Source: an uncultured Collinsella sp. (GTDB lineage Bacteria; Actinomycetota; Coriobacteriia; Coriobacteriales; Coriobacteriaceae). From it: a DNA stretch of 11,291 nucleotides. Position numbers and translations under genes: made by a program. The notes under the pieces are model-generated. The model saw nothing but the letters and a program-made list of their open reading frames with translations, was not told the DNA's origin and made no database searches. The stretch's first letter is position 1. Every line of letters starts with the position of its first letter. Location of the stretch: positions 1 to 11,291 of the forward strand of contig USEK01000033.1 of NCBI GenBank assembly GCA_900553705.1, written 5' to 3'. This document shows positions 1 through 5,695 of this stretch, in pieces.

Positions 1-222
1 GGCCTGCCCACGCGCTCGTATATTGATGTCGAGCTGCTCACCGGCCGCAAGCATCAGATTCGCGTGCACCTGGCCAGCGAGCGTCATCCCCTGGTTGGCG
101 ACGACCTGTACGGAACGCCGCGCCCCTGCGGCCTGATGCTCCACGCCCACAGCGTGTCCTTTACACATCCCGTTACCGGCGAGCACATCCACATCGAAGC
201 CCCCTGCCCCTGGGAGCCCTAA
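1..222 (+). CDS. RluA-family pseudouridine synthase, C-terminal fragment
   Basis: This is the last 73 codons and the TAA stop of a gene whose start lies outside the window. The frame is open from base 1. The visible part reads DVELLTGRKHQIRVHLA at about residues 9-25 of the fragment, which is the conserved C-terminal core motif (R-x-HQIRxH) of RluA/RluD-type enzymes, followed by the family-typical GDxLYG and LMLHAHSVSFTHPVTGE segments. These enzymes isomerise specific uridines to pseudouridine in 23S rRNA or tRNA in the cytoplasm. The catalytic Asp motif (HRLD) would lie upstream and cannot be checked, so the target (RluA, RluC, RluD or TruC-like) cannot be decided. A hairpin terminator overlaps the stop codon. 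It is the only clear plus-strand gene in the window and converges on the DeoR-type repressor gene. Confidence 0.9.
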   Translation, partial: GLPTRSYIDVELLTGRKHQIRVHLASERHPLVGDDLYGTPRPCGLMLHAHSVSFTHPVTGEHIHIEAPCPWEP

Positions 223-261
223 AACCTGCCAAAAAGGGACAGGTTTATTTTGGCAGGTTTT
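221..261 (+). terminator. Hairpin terminator of the pseudouridine synthase gene
   Basis: A perfect 14-bp inverted repeat pairs 221-234 (AAAACCTGCCAAAA) with 248-261 (TTTTGGCAGGTTTT) around a 13-nt loop. The A-rich and T-rich ends let it act in both directions. The loop carries CAGGTTT (240-246), which can pair with AAACCTG at the start of the left arm, so a second, shorter hairpin is possible. The repeat begins inside the stop codon of the upstream gene. Confidence 0.8.
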
Positions 262-275
262 ATCTGGACAAACGT

Positions 276-317
276 CAAAACCACCACAAAGGTTCCTGCC
301 CCTTCGCGGTGGTTTTG
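276..317 (-). terminator. Probable terminator downstream of the DeoR-type repressor
   Basis: A 10-bp inverted repeat pairs CAAAACCACC (276-285) with GGTGGTTTTG (308-317) around a 22-nt loop. It lies 22 nt past the stop codon of the repressor gene. Read on the minus strand, the 3' arm is GGTGGTTTTG followed by ACGTTTG, so the U-tract is partly inside the stem, and the call is less certain than for the neighbouring terminator. Confidence 0.55.
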
Positions 318-338
318 GCCTTAGCCCGTCCCCTGCTG

Positions 339-1085
339 CTAGACCGTGATGACGTTGTCCATTGCCCGGTACTTGGCAGGGACATCGCCTGCGGTAATAA
401 TCGTTGCGTCACGGAAGTCCGCGAACTTGACGGGCGCCACCATGCCAAATTTACTGGCGTCCGAGATTACGAAGCGCTTGGCCGTATGGCGCATCGAGAT
501 ACGCTTTACTTGTGCCTCCTCGATATCGGGCGTCGTAAAGCCCTGCTCGGCGGCAATGCCGTTAGAACCCCAAAAGCCGCAGTTAAAGTTGTAGCGGTCT
601 AGGGTTGCCAGAGCATCGGGGCCAACGAGCGCCTCGGTCTCGGGTTTAAGCTCGCCGCCCAGCACCACGGTGCGCATGCCGCGCACAGCGAGATGCTGAG
701 CATGGAGCACGGAATCAGTCACATAGGTGACCGATTCGAGATGCGGAAGATGCTCGATGAGTCTGAGCGTTGTCGAACCCGAATCGATGTACACAAAGCT
801 CTCGGGCTCCACGAGCGCCGCGGCGCGGGCGCAGATACGCTCCTTGTCGTCGTTATGGAGATCACTGCGCTCACTGATCGTTAGGTCGCGCGTCACGTGC
901 GCGCGCTCAAGACTTGTCGCGCCACCGTGCACCTTGGCGATGCGGTGCGCTCGGTCGAGCGTCTGTAGGTCGCGTCGAATGGTAGAGGCCGTCACGCCCA
1001 GGGCATCGGCAAGCTCGGGCACCGTTACCGAGCCAGCCTGCTGCACCATCGACACGATCGTATTGAGCCTATCTTCCGCAAGCAT
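339..1085 (-). CDS. DeoR/GlpR-family sugar-metabolism transcriptional repressor
   Basis: The 248-residue product has the full DeoR-family layout. An N-terminal winged helix-turn-helix spans about residues 5-57, with VTVPELADALGVTASTIRRD at 20-39 and the family-typical KVHGGA at 51-56. The C-terminal DeoRC sensor domain includes the phosphosugar-binding DSGSTT motif, GGEL, and GFTTPDIEEAQVK. Such proteins repress catabolic genes and release DNA on binding a phosphorylated sugar; the effector here is unknown. The ATG lies 3 nt after the stop codon of the oxidoreductase gene, and its Shine-Dalgarno GGAGGAG is formed by that gene's last Glu codons, so the two are almost certainly co-transcribed and probably translationally coupled. 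The phased half-sites upstream of the pair are its likely operators (inference). Length is normal for the family. Confidence 0.93.
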   Translation of the reverse strand: MLAEDRLNTIVSMVQQAGSVTVPELADALGVTASTIRRDLQTLDRAHRIAKVHGGATSLERAHVTRDLTISERSDLHNDDKERICARAAALVEPESFVYIDSGSTTLRLIEHLPHLESVTYVTDSVLHAQHLAVRGMRTVVLGGELKPETEALVGPDALATLDRYNFNCGFWGSNGIAAEQGFTTPDIEEAQVKRISMRHTAKRFVISDASKFGMVAPVKFADFRDATIITAGDVPAKYRAMDNVITV

Positions 1086-1088
1086 CGC

Positions 1089-2168
1089 TTACTCCTCCTC
1101 GGGGTAGACGACTCCCCAATCGGCGCGGAGCTTGGTCATGAGCTCCATCACATCAGAAGCATAATCCAGAAGCTCACGCTTGGAATCGTCGCCGGCGACG
1201 GCCTGCTCGAGGTCAGCCATCTCGTAGCACAGGGCATAAGCCTCGGTGCCCGCGGCGACCTCCTCGCGATGACCGTCCGCGGTCCACACGATCGTCGCGT
1301 GATCGGCGCGCGGATACTCGTTGACCTCGACATAGCAATTGTCAAAGCTGATAACCGAGCGCTTTGGCTGCTTGGAGTGGAGCGTAAGGCTCACGACGCC
1401 CAGCTGCTGCTCGGCATTGCGGCAGACGATGCCGCCTGCAACGTCCACGCCGGTCTCGCAGGTGTTACCCAGAGACACGACCTCGACGGGCTGGCTCGCC
1501 ATAAACAGGCGCATGACGGACAGGGCGTATACGCCAATATCGAGCATGGCACCGCCGGCGAGGTTGCGATTGTAGAAACGGTTGGTCAGGTCGCCGTACT
1601 CCTTGTAGCTACCAAAGTTGAGCTGAGCGAGGTTCATGCGGCCAAACTCGCCGGCATCCATGCGGCGGCGCAGCTCTTGATACAAGGGCATGTGGAGCAC
1701 CGTGGTAGCGTCCATAAGGACCACGTTGTGTTCGGCGGCAATGGCGCGGGCCTCATCGAGCTCGGCGGAGTTGAGCGTGATGGCCTTCTCGCAGAGAACG
1801 TGCTTGCCGGCCGCCAGGGCGGCGCGCAGATAGGTGATATGGGTGTTGTGCGGGGTGGTGATGTAGACGGCGTCGATGTCAGGATCGGCGTAGAGATCCT
1901 CAACCGTGTCATAGACCTTCTCGACGCCGTACTGGTCGGCAAAAGTCTGAGCCTTGGTGAGCGTGCGGTTGGCAACGCCCGTAAGCTTGCGGCCGGCCAG
2001 GGCAAGGGACTGAGCCATCTGGTTGGCAATAACGCCGCAACCGATCACAGCCCAACGGAGCTCGGGAGCCGTAAAGATGTCGTTAGGGAACGGCTTGTCC
2101 TGGACCGAAGCAAATGCTGCTTTGGCGGCTGCCGCGGCGTCGAGTGGAGCCTGCTTGGAATCTGCCAT
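1089..2168 (-). CDS. Gfo/Idh/MocA-family NAD(P)-dependent oxidoreductase
   Basis: The 359-residue product belongs to the glucose-fructose oxidoreductase / inositol dehydrogenase / MocA family, which oxidises or reduces sugars and polyols with NAD(P). The Rossmann dinucleotide motif is WAVIGCGVIA at about 39-48 (GxGxxA). The catalytic-lysine motif reads CEKA at 126-129, where most relatives have EKP. The second conserved block GGAMLDIGVY is at 205-214. A low-complexity, Ala-rich stretch of about 35 residues precedes the Rossmann fold, longer than usual. The start at 2168 is supported by AGGAG 7 nt upstream; no later ATG lies before the nucleotide-binding motif. It is the first gene of a two-gene unit with the DeoR-type repressor, suggesting an inducible sugar or polyol pathway. 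The substrate cannot be read from the sequence. Confidence 0.93.
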   Translation of the reverse strand: MADSKQAPLDAAAAAKAAFASVQDKPFPNDIFTAPELRWAVIGCGVIANQMAQSLALAGRKLTGVANRTLTKAQTFADQYGVEKVYDTVEDLYADPDIDAVYITTPHNTHITYLRAALAAGKHVLCEKAITLNSAELDEARAIAAEHNVVLMDATTVLHMPLYQELRRRMDAGEFGRMNLAQLNFGSYKEYGDLTNRFYNRNLAGGAMLDIGVYALSVMRLFMASQPVEVVSLGNTCETGVDVAGGIVCRNAEQQLGVVSLTLHSKQPKRSVISFDNCYVEVNEYPRADHATIVWTADGHREEVAAGTEAYALCYEMADLEQAVAGDDSKRELLDYASDVMELMTKLRADWGVVYPEEE

Positions 2169-2211
2169 TATGTGTCTCCTGTGTCATAGAACGTCTTGCA
2201 TTTCTGACAGC

Positions 2212-2239
2212 TCTATATTCGCACAAACACGCGCGTCAG
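2212..2239 (-). promoter_or_regulatory. Candidate sigma-A promoter for the oxidoreductase-repressor unit
   Basis: On the minus strand, CTGACG (2239-2234; four of six matches to TTGACA) is followed after 16 nt by TATAGA (2217-2212; four of six to TATAAT). This would give a leader of about 36 nt before the ATG at 2168, with the AGGAG ribosome site in place. The element lies inside the first cluster of phased GCGT half-sites, so a bound repressor would block it. Other AT-rich candidates occur around 2295-2320. Confidence 0.4.
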
Positions 2240-2350
2240 TGCGCGTTTGTGCGTATCTCACCGCTAAACGGTCATTATTGCCCCGTAAACGGCGCATATA
2301 TACGCATAGGTGCGTAATTAAACGCAATCTAACGCGCATAAACGCGCACA
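2221..2350. promoter_or_regulatory. Phased operator array: nine GCGT/ACGC half-sites in 10-bp register
   Basis: This fills most of the gene-free stretch at 2172-2433. On the plus strand, gcgcgt begins at 2231 and 2241 and gcgta at 2251. After a gap of 40 bp, ggcgca, tacgca, tgcgta, aacgca, aacgcg and aacgcg begin at 2291, 2301, 2311, 2321, 2331 and 2341. All start on the same 10-bp phase, so they face one side of the helix. TACGCA (2301-2306) and TGCGTA (2311-2316) also form a perfect inverted pair with a 4-nt spacer. The array sits upstream of a gene pair that encodes a DeoR-family repressor, a family known to bind repeated half-sites. Operator function is inference. Confidence 0.6.
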
Positions 2351-2433
2351 CAAGCAATTTATACAGCACGACCCGCTCATTTATGCTTACCCAGTTAGGG
2401 TACTCATTTAAGCCTGTCCCCAATGAGTAGGGA

Positions 2434-2471
2434 TAGAAAAAAGGCCCGGGTGCCGTGGCATCCGGGCCTTT
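2434..2471 (-). terminator. Strong rho-independent terminator ending the ribosomal operon
   Basis: AAAGGCCCGG (2440-2449) pairs with CCGGGCCTTT (2462-2471). A G-U pair and three inner pairs extend this to a 14-bp GC-rich stem with a 4-nt loop. Read on the minus strand it is followed by a run of six T (2442-2437). It lies 27 nt past the stop codon of rplX, so transcription of the ribosomal cluster should end here and not run into the oxidoreductase gene. Confidence 0.92.
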
Positions 2472-2498
2472 GCTAGCAACTTAACTGTTGCGGGCAGC

Positions 2499-2804
2499 TT
2501 AGAACTTGTGGCCGCACTTCTTGCAGACGCGCAGCTTGTTCTTGCCGTCCTTCTCGTGACCGACGCGGGTAACCTTACCGCACTCGGGGCAAACGAGATT
2601 GACGTTGGAGGCGTCGATGGGAGCCTCCTGCGAAACGATGCCGCCCTGCTGGTTGGCAGCGTTGGGCTTGACGGCCTTCTTGACGACCGAAACGCCCTCG
2701 ACAACGACCTTGTTCTCGGCGGGGAGAGCACGCAGGACAACGCCCTGCTTGCCGCGATCCTTACCAGAGAGAACCTGGACCTTATCGCCCTTCTTGATAT
2801 ACAT
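2499..2804 (-). CDS. rplX: Ribosomal protein L24 (uL24)
   Basis: L24 is an assembly initiator of the 50S subunit that binds the 5' end of 23S rRNA. The 101-residue product begins MYIKKGDKVQVLSGKDRGKQG, the KOW motif typical of the family (about residues 4-30). The C-terminal part carries four cysteines, C72xxC75 and C94xxC97, the zinc-ribbon form seen in many Gram-positive L24 proteins. The ATG is 13 nt after the stop codon of rplN, with GGGGAG as ribosome site. It is the last gene of the cluster. In the usual spc order rplE would follow, but here a terminator and an unrelated gene pair follow. Confidence 0.98.
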   Translation of the reverse strand: MYIKKGDKVQVLSGKDRGKQGVVLRALPAENKVVVEGVSVVKKAVKPNAANQQGGIVSQEAPIDASNVNLVCPECGKVTRVGHEKDGKNKLRVCKKCGHKF

Positions 2805-2817
2805 ATATCTCCCCTAA

Positions 2818-3186
2818 CTACAGGGTCTCGGGAGCGAGCGAGACGATCTTCATGTACTTCTTGTCACGAAGCTCGCGAGCGACGGGCCCGAAGATACGGG
2901 TGCCGACGGGCGAACCATCGTTGTTGATGACAACGCAGGCGTTCTCATCAAAGCGAATGTAGGAGCCATCCTTGCGGCGGATCTCCTTAACGGTGCGAAC
3001 GACGACGCAACGGACAACGTCCTTCTTCTTGACGTTGGCGCCAGGGGTAGCCTCCTGGACAGCACCGATGAACACATCGCCGATGCCTGCATAACGACGC
3101 TTGGAACCGCCAAGCACCTTGATGCAGCGAATCTTGCGAGCGCCGGAGTTGTCGGCGACGTTCAGCATGGTTTGCATCTGAATCAT
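2818..3186 (-). CDS. rplN: Ribosomal protein L14 (uL14)
   Basis: L14 is a 50S protein at the subunit interface, contacting 16S rRNA helix 14. The 122-residue length is standard. Family signatures are NVADNSGARKIRCIKVLGG near the N terminus, the central KKDVVRCVVVRTVKEIRRKDGSYIRFDENACVVI block, and GTRIFGPVARELR near the C terminus. The ATG at 3186 has GGAGGA nine nt upstream. In E. coli this is the first gene of the spc operon. Here it likewise follows an unusually long, structured gap (118 nt) after rpsQ, which suggests an internal promoter or control element. Confidence 0.98.
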   Translation of the reverse strand: MIQMQTMLNVADNSGARKIRCIKVLGGSKRRYAGIGDVFIGAVQEATPGANVKKKDVVRCVVVRTVKEIRRKDGSYIRFDENACVVINNDGSPVGTRIFGPVARELRDKKYMKIVSLAPETL

Positions 3187-3211
3187 GGTAGATGTTCCTC
3201 CGAACTAAGAA

Positions 3212-3277
3212 CCGAAGAGAGGTGCGCAGCCTTTATACGGCCCGTGGTATGCAAGCCAGGCATACGCACATCTTCGG
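3212..3277 (-). promoter_or_regulatory. Structured leader upstream of rplN, with a possible internal promoter
   Basis: The rpsQ-rplN gap can fold as a three-way junction. The closing stem pairs CCGAAGA (3212-3218) with TCTTCGG (3271-3277), extended by GTGCG (3222-3226) with CGCAC (3265-3269). Inside are a hairpin GTATGC/GCATAC (3247-3252 with 3260-3265, 7-nt loop; one base is shared with the closing stem) and a 4-bp hairpin 3228-3231 with 3239-3242. The loop of the latter contains TATAAA on the minus strand (3237-3232), a good -10 box without a convincing -35. The position matches the S10/spc operon boundary of E. coli. Function is inference. Confidence 0.4.
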
Positions 3278-3304
3278 AAACGTACAAGTCGTAAGAGCGA
3301 CTGC

Positions 3305-3565
3305 TTATTTAGCGCGCTCGACGACCTCGATGAGGCGCCAACGCTTCATCTTGGACATAGGACGGGTCTCCATAACGCGGACGGTATCGCCCACGCCAGC
3401 CGTGCACTCCTCGTCGTGAGCGTGCAACTTCTTGGAGCTGGTCATCATCTTGCCGTACTTGGGGTGACGCTTGCGCTCGGTGATGGTGACAACAATGGTC
3501 TTGGCACCGGAGACGGAGGTAACGACACCCGTACGGACCTTACGCGAGTTACGCGAATCAGTCAT
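3305..3565 (-). CDS. rpsQ: Ribosomal protein S17 (uS17)
   Basis: S17 is a primary 16S rRNA-binding protein of the 30S subunit with an OB fold. The 86-residue product shows the family pattern: RKVRTGVVTSVSGAKTIVVTITERKRHPKYGKMM at about 8-41, then HAHDEE and GDTVRVMETRPMSKMKRWRLIEVVERAK at the C terminus. The ATG at 3565 is preceded by GGAGAG at good spacing and lies 16 nt after the stop codon of rpmC. Downstream is the long structured gap before rplN. Confidence 0.98.
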   Translation of the reverse strand: MTDSRNSRKVRTGVVTSVSGAKTIVVTITERKRHPKYGKMMTSSKKLHAHDEECTAGVGDTVRVMETRPMSKMKRWRLIEVVERAK

Positions 3566-3581
3566 GTTCTCTCCTTAGGTC

Positions 3582-3797
3582 CTACTCGGCGACAGCGGAC
3601 TTCTCCGCTGCGATCTCGCGGGCGCGCTGCTCCGTGAGGACGCGAGCGATGTCCTTCTTCACGGTGTTGACGCGAGCGGTGTTGTCCAGCTGGCTGGTGG
3701 CCATCTGGAAACGAAGGTTAAAGAGCTCGGCGCGCATTTCCTTCAGCTTCTCAACGAGCTGAGCGTCCGAGAGCTCACGAATCTCTGCGGGCTTCAT
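3582..3797 (-). CDS. rpmC: Ribosomal protein L29 (uL29)
   Basis: L29 is a small helical 50S protein beside the polypeptide exit tunnel, near the docking site of trigger factor and SRP. The 71-residue product has the family's N-terminal MKPAEIRELSDAQLVEKLKEMRAELFNLRFQMATSQL and the conserved ARVNTVKKDIARVLTEQR. Its ATG overlaps the rplP stop codon by one base (TAATG), with GGAGGAG just upstream inside rplP, so translational coupling is expected. Confidence 0.97.
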   Translation of the reverse strand: MKPAEIRELSDAQLVEKLKEMRAELFNLRFQMATSQLDNTARVNTVKKDIARVLTEQRAREIAAEKSAVAE

Positions 3798-4300
3798 TAG
3801 TTCTCCTCCTTGGCGGCGGCGGCGTCCTCAGCAGCCCACTTGGCCTCGAGAGCGGCCTCCTCAGCCATCTCCTTCTCGATGCGCTGCTCAGCGTTCTTGG
3901 CAGCAACAATCTTGGTCTTGATGGGAAGCTTGTGCTGTGCAAGACGCAGAGCCTCGCGAGCGACCTCCTCGGGCACGCCCTTGACCTCGAACATGATGCG
4001 GCCGGGCTTGACGACGGCCACCCACTCCTCGGGGTTACCCTTACCAGAACCCATGCGAGTCTCGGCAGGCTTCTTGGTGATGGGCTTATCGGGGAAGATC
4101 GTGATGTAGACACGACCGCCACGCTTCATGTAGCGGGTCATGGCAATACGAGCGGCCTCGATCTGACGGTTGGTAATCCAATGGGCCTCGAGAGCCTGGA
4201 TACCAAACTCGCCGAAATGCAGCTCGGTATTACCCTTGGCCTGGCCCTTCATGGAGCCACGCTGCACCTTGCGGTGAAGAATACGCTTAGGGGCAAGCAC
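3797..4300 (-). CDS. rplP: Ribosomal protein L16 (uL16) with a C-terminal Ala/Glu-rich extension
   Basis: L16 organises the A-site region of the 50S subunit. The core (about residues 1-137) is typical: MLAPKRILHRKVQRGSMKG, EAHWITNRQIEAARIAMTRYMKRGG, TRMGSGKGNPEEWVAVVKPGRIMFE, ending in KLPIKTKIV where most homologues stop within a few residues. Here about 30 further residues follow, rich in Ala, Glu and Lys and ending KEEN, probably a charged helix, giving 167 residues in place of about 138-144. The start is GTG (4300), sharing one base with the rpsC stop codon (TAGTG) behind AGGAGGGG. The stop codon overlaps the start of rpmC. Confidence 0.97.
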   Translation of the reverse strand: MLAPKRILHRKVQRGSMKGQAKGNTELHFGEFGIQALEAHWITNRQIEAARIAMTRYMKRGGRVYITIFPDKPITKKPAETRMGSGKGNPEEWVAVVKPGRIMFEVKGVPEEVAREALRLAQHKLPIKTKIVAAKNAEQRIEKEMAEEAALEAKWAAEDAAAAKEEN

Positions 4301-5010
4301 TACTGACCCCTCCTCTCGGAGTTACGACGACGAGGACGGGAAGAGCCCTCGAGTGCAGGGTTGGGAACAGGCTGGCCCGGGAGCTTCTCGCCCAGGTAGA
4401 TCCAGACCTTCACGCCGCAAGCGCCCATGGTGGTGCTGGCGACAGCCGTGCCGTAGTCGATCTTGGCACGGAGGGTGTGCAGAGGCACGCGACCCTCACG
4501 GTACCACTCACGACGGCCCATCTCGGCACCGCCGAGACGACCGGAGCACTGGATACGGATGCCCTTAGCGCCGGCCTTGCGGGCGGACTGGACAGCCTTA
4601 CGCATAGCGCGACGGAAGGCAACGCGGCCCTCGAGCTGCTCGGCGATAGACTGAGCAACGAGGTTGGCGTCGAGCTCGGGGCGCTTGATCTCGACAACGT
4701 CGACGGAGAGCTGGCCCTTGGAGACGCCAGCGACCTTCTCGAGCTCGGTGCGGAGGGTATCGATCTCGGCACCCTTCTTACCGATGACAACGCCGGGGCG
4801 AGCGGTGAGGATGATGACCTTCACCTTGTCGCCAGCGCGCTCGATCTCGACGCGGGAGACAGCTGCGCGGGAAAGACGCTTCTCGAGGTACTTGCGGATC
4901 TCAAGATCGTTACCGAGGGTCTTAGCGTAATCCTTCTCTGCGAACCAGCGGGAGCGCCAGTTCTCGGTGATGCCAAGACGGAAGCCGGTGGGGTAGACTT
5001 TCTGACCCAT
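4300..5010 (-). CDS. rpsC: Ribosomal protein S3 (uS3)
   Basis: S3 lies at the mRNA entry channel of the 30S subunit and contributes to mRNA helicase activity. The 236-residue product starts MGQKVYPTGFRLGITENW, as is usual. A type II KH domain has its GxxG loop at GVVIGKKG (73-80). The C-terminal S3 domain includes GIRIQCSGRLGGAEMGRREWYREGRVPLHTLRAKIDYG. The tail is a short basic RPRRRNSERR stretch. The ATG lies 6 nt after the rplV stop codon; its GGAGG ribosome site lies within the last codons of rplV. Confidence 0.98.
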   Translation of the reverse strand: MGQKVYPTGFRLGITENWRSRWFAEKDYAKTLGNDLEIRKYLEKRLSRAAVSRVEIERAGDKVKVIILTARPGVVIGKKGAEIDTLRTELEKVAGVSKGQLSVDVVEIKRPELDANLVAQSIAEQLEGRVAFRRAMRKAVQSARKAGAKGIRIQCSGRLGGAEMGRREWYREGRVPLHTLRAKIDYGTAVASTTMGACGVKVWIYLGEKLPGQPVPNPALEGSSRPRRRNSERRGQ

Positions 5011-5016
5011 ACAGCT

Positions 5017-5388
5017 TTACGCCTCCTTTCGAGGAGCAACGACGACGGTGATGTGGGAAGTACGCTTCAGAATACGAGAAGCGGAACCCTTGGCGCGGGG
5101 ACGGATGCGCTTAAGCGTCGGACCCTCGTCAACATAGGCAGCGGCGACAACCAGGTTGTCGGCACGCAGACCGTTGTTGTTCTCGGCGTTCGCAACGGCG
5201 GAACGGAGAACCTTCTCGACATCCACGGCGACGGCGCGGTCGCAGAAGTGGAGGATGTCGAAGGCCTGAGCGACAGGCTTGCGGCGGATCAGATCGACCA
5301 CCAGGCGGGCCTTGCTGGGGGAAACACGCACGTACTTAGCGACGGCGCGAACCTCGGTGGCCTCAGTTTCAATAGACTTAGTTGCCAT
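5017..5388 (-). CDS. rplV: Ribosomal protein L22 (uL22)
   Basis: L22 lines the exit tunnel of the 50S subunit; its beta-hairpin forms part of the constriction where macrolides bind. The 123-residue product shows RAVAKYVRVSPSKARLVVDLIRRKPVAQAFDIL near the N terminus, then SAVANAENNNGLRADNLVVAAAYVDEGPTLKRIRPRAKGSASRILKRTSHITVVV, including the conserved hairpin sequence RPRAKGSASRI. The ATG at 5388 lies 14 nt after the rpsS stop codon with a purine-rich GGGGG as weak ribosome site, so coupling to rpsS is plausible. Confidence 0.98.
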   Translation of the reverse strand: MATKSIETEATEVRAVAKYVRVSPSKARLVVDLIRRKPVAQAFDILHFCDRAVAVDVEKVLRSAVANAENNNGLRADNLVVAAAYVDEGPTLKRIRPRAKGSASRILKRTSHITVVVAPRKEA

Positions 5389-5402
5389 TTACGGTTAACC
5401 CC

Positions 5403-5663
5403 CTATTTGGCCTTGTGGCCACGGAACGTACGAGTCGGCGCGAACTCGCCGAGCTTGTGACCAACCATGGACTCGGTAACATACACGGGCACATGCTTGC
5501 GGCCGTCGTGGACGGCGATGGTGTGACCAACCATCTCGGGGAAGATGGTGGACGCGCGGGACCAGGTCTTCACGACGTCCTTCTTGCCAGCCTCGTTCAT
5601 CGCGGTGATACGCGAGAGAAGGCGAGTCTCCACGAACGGGCCCTTTTTGAGACTTCTGCTCAT
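5403..5663 (-). CDS. rpsS: Ribosomal protein S19 (uS19)
   Basis: S19 sits in the 30S head near the decoding-site A-finger bridge. The 86-residue product begins MSRSLKKGPFVE and carries the family block TIFPEMVGHTIAVHDGRKHVPVYVTESMVGHKLGEFAPTRTFRGH. AGGAG lies nine nt before the ATG at 5663. The gene is 32 nt downstream of rplB and 14 nt upstream of rplV, in the standard order. Confidence 0.98.
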   Translation of the reverse strand: MSRSLKKGPFVETRLLSRITAMNEAGKKDVVKTWSRASTIFPEMVGHTIAVHDGRKHVPVYVTESMVGHKLGEFAPTRTFRGHKAK

Positions 5664-5695
5664 AAGTGCTTTCTCCTAAAACTCGGTATCCGAAA

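Noticed and set aside
1269..2189. A 306-codon open frame on the plus strand opposite the oxidoreductase gene
   Set aside because: It mirrors the minus-strand gene through GC-rich codon bias, has no recognisable domain or ribosome site, and the minus-strand product is a clear family member.
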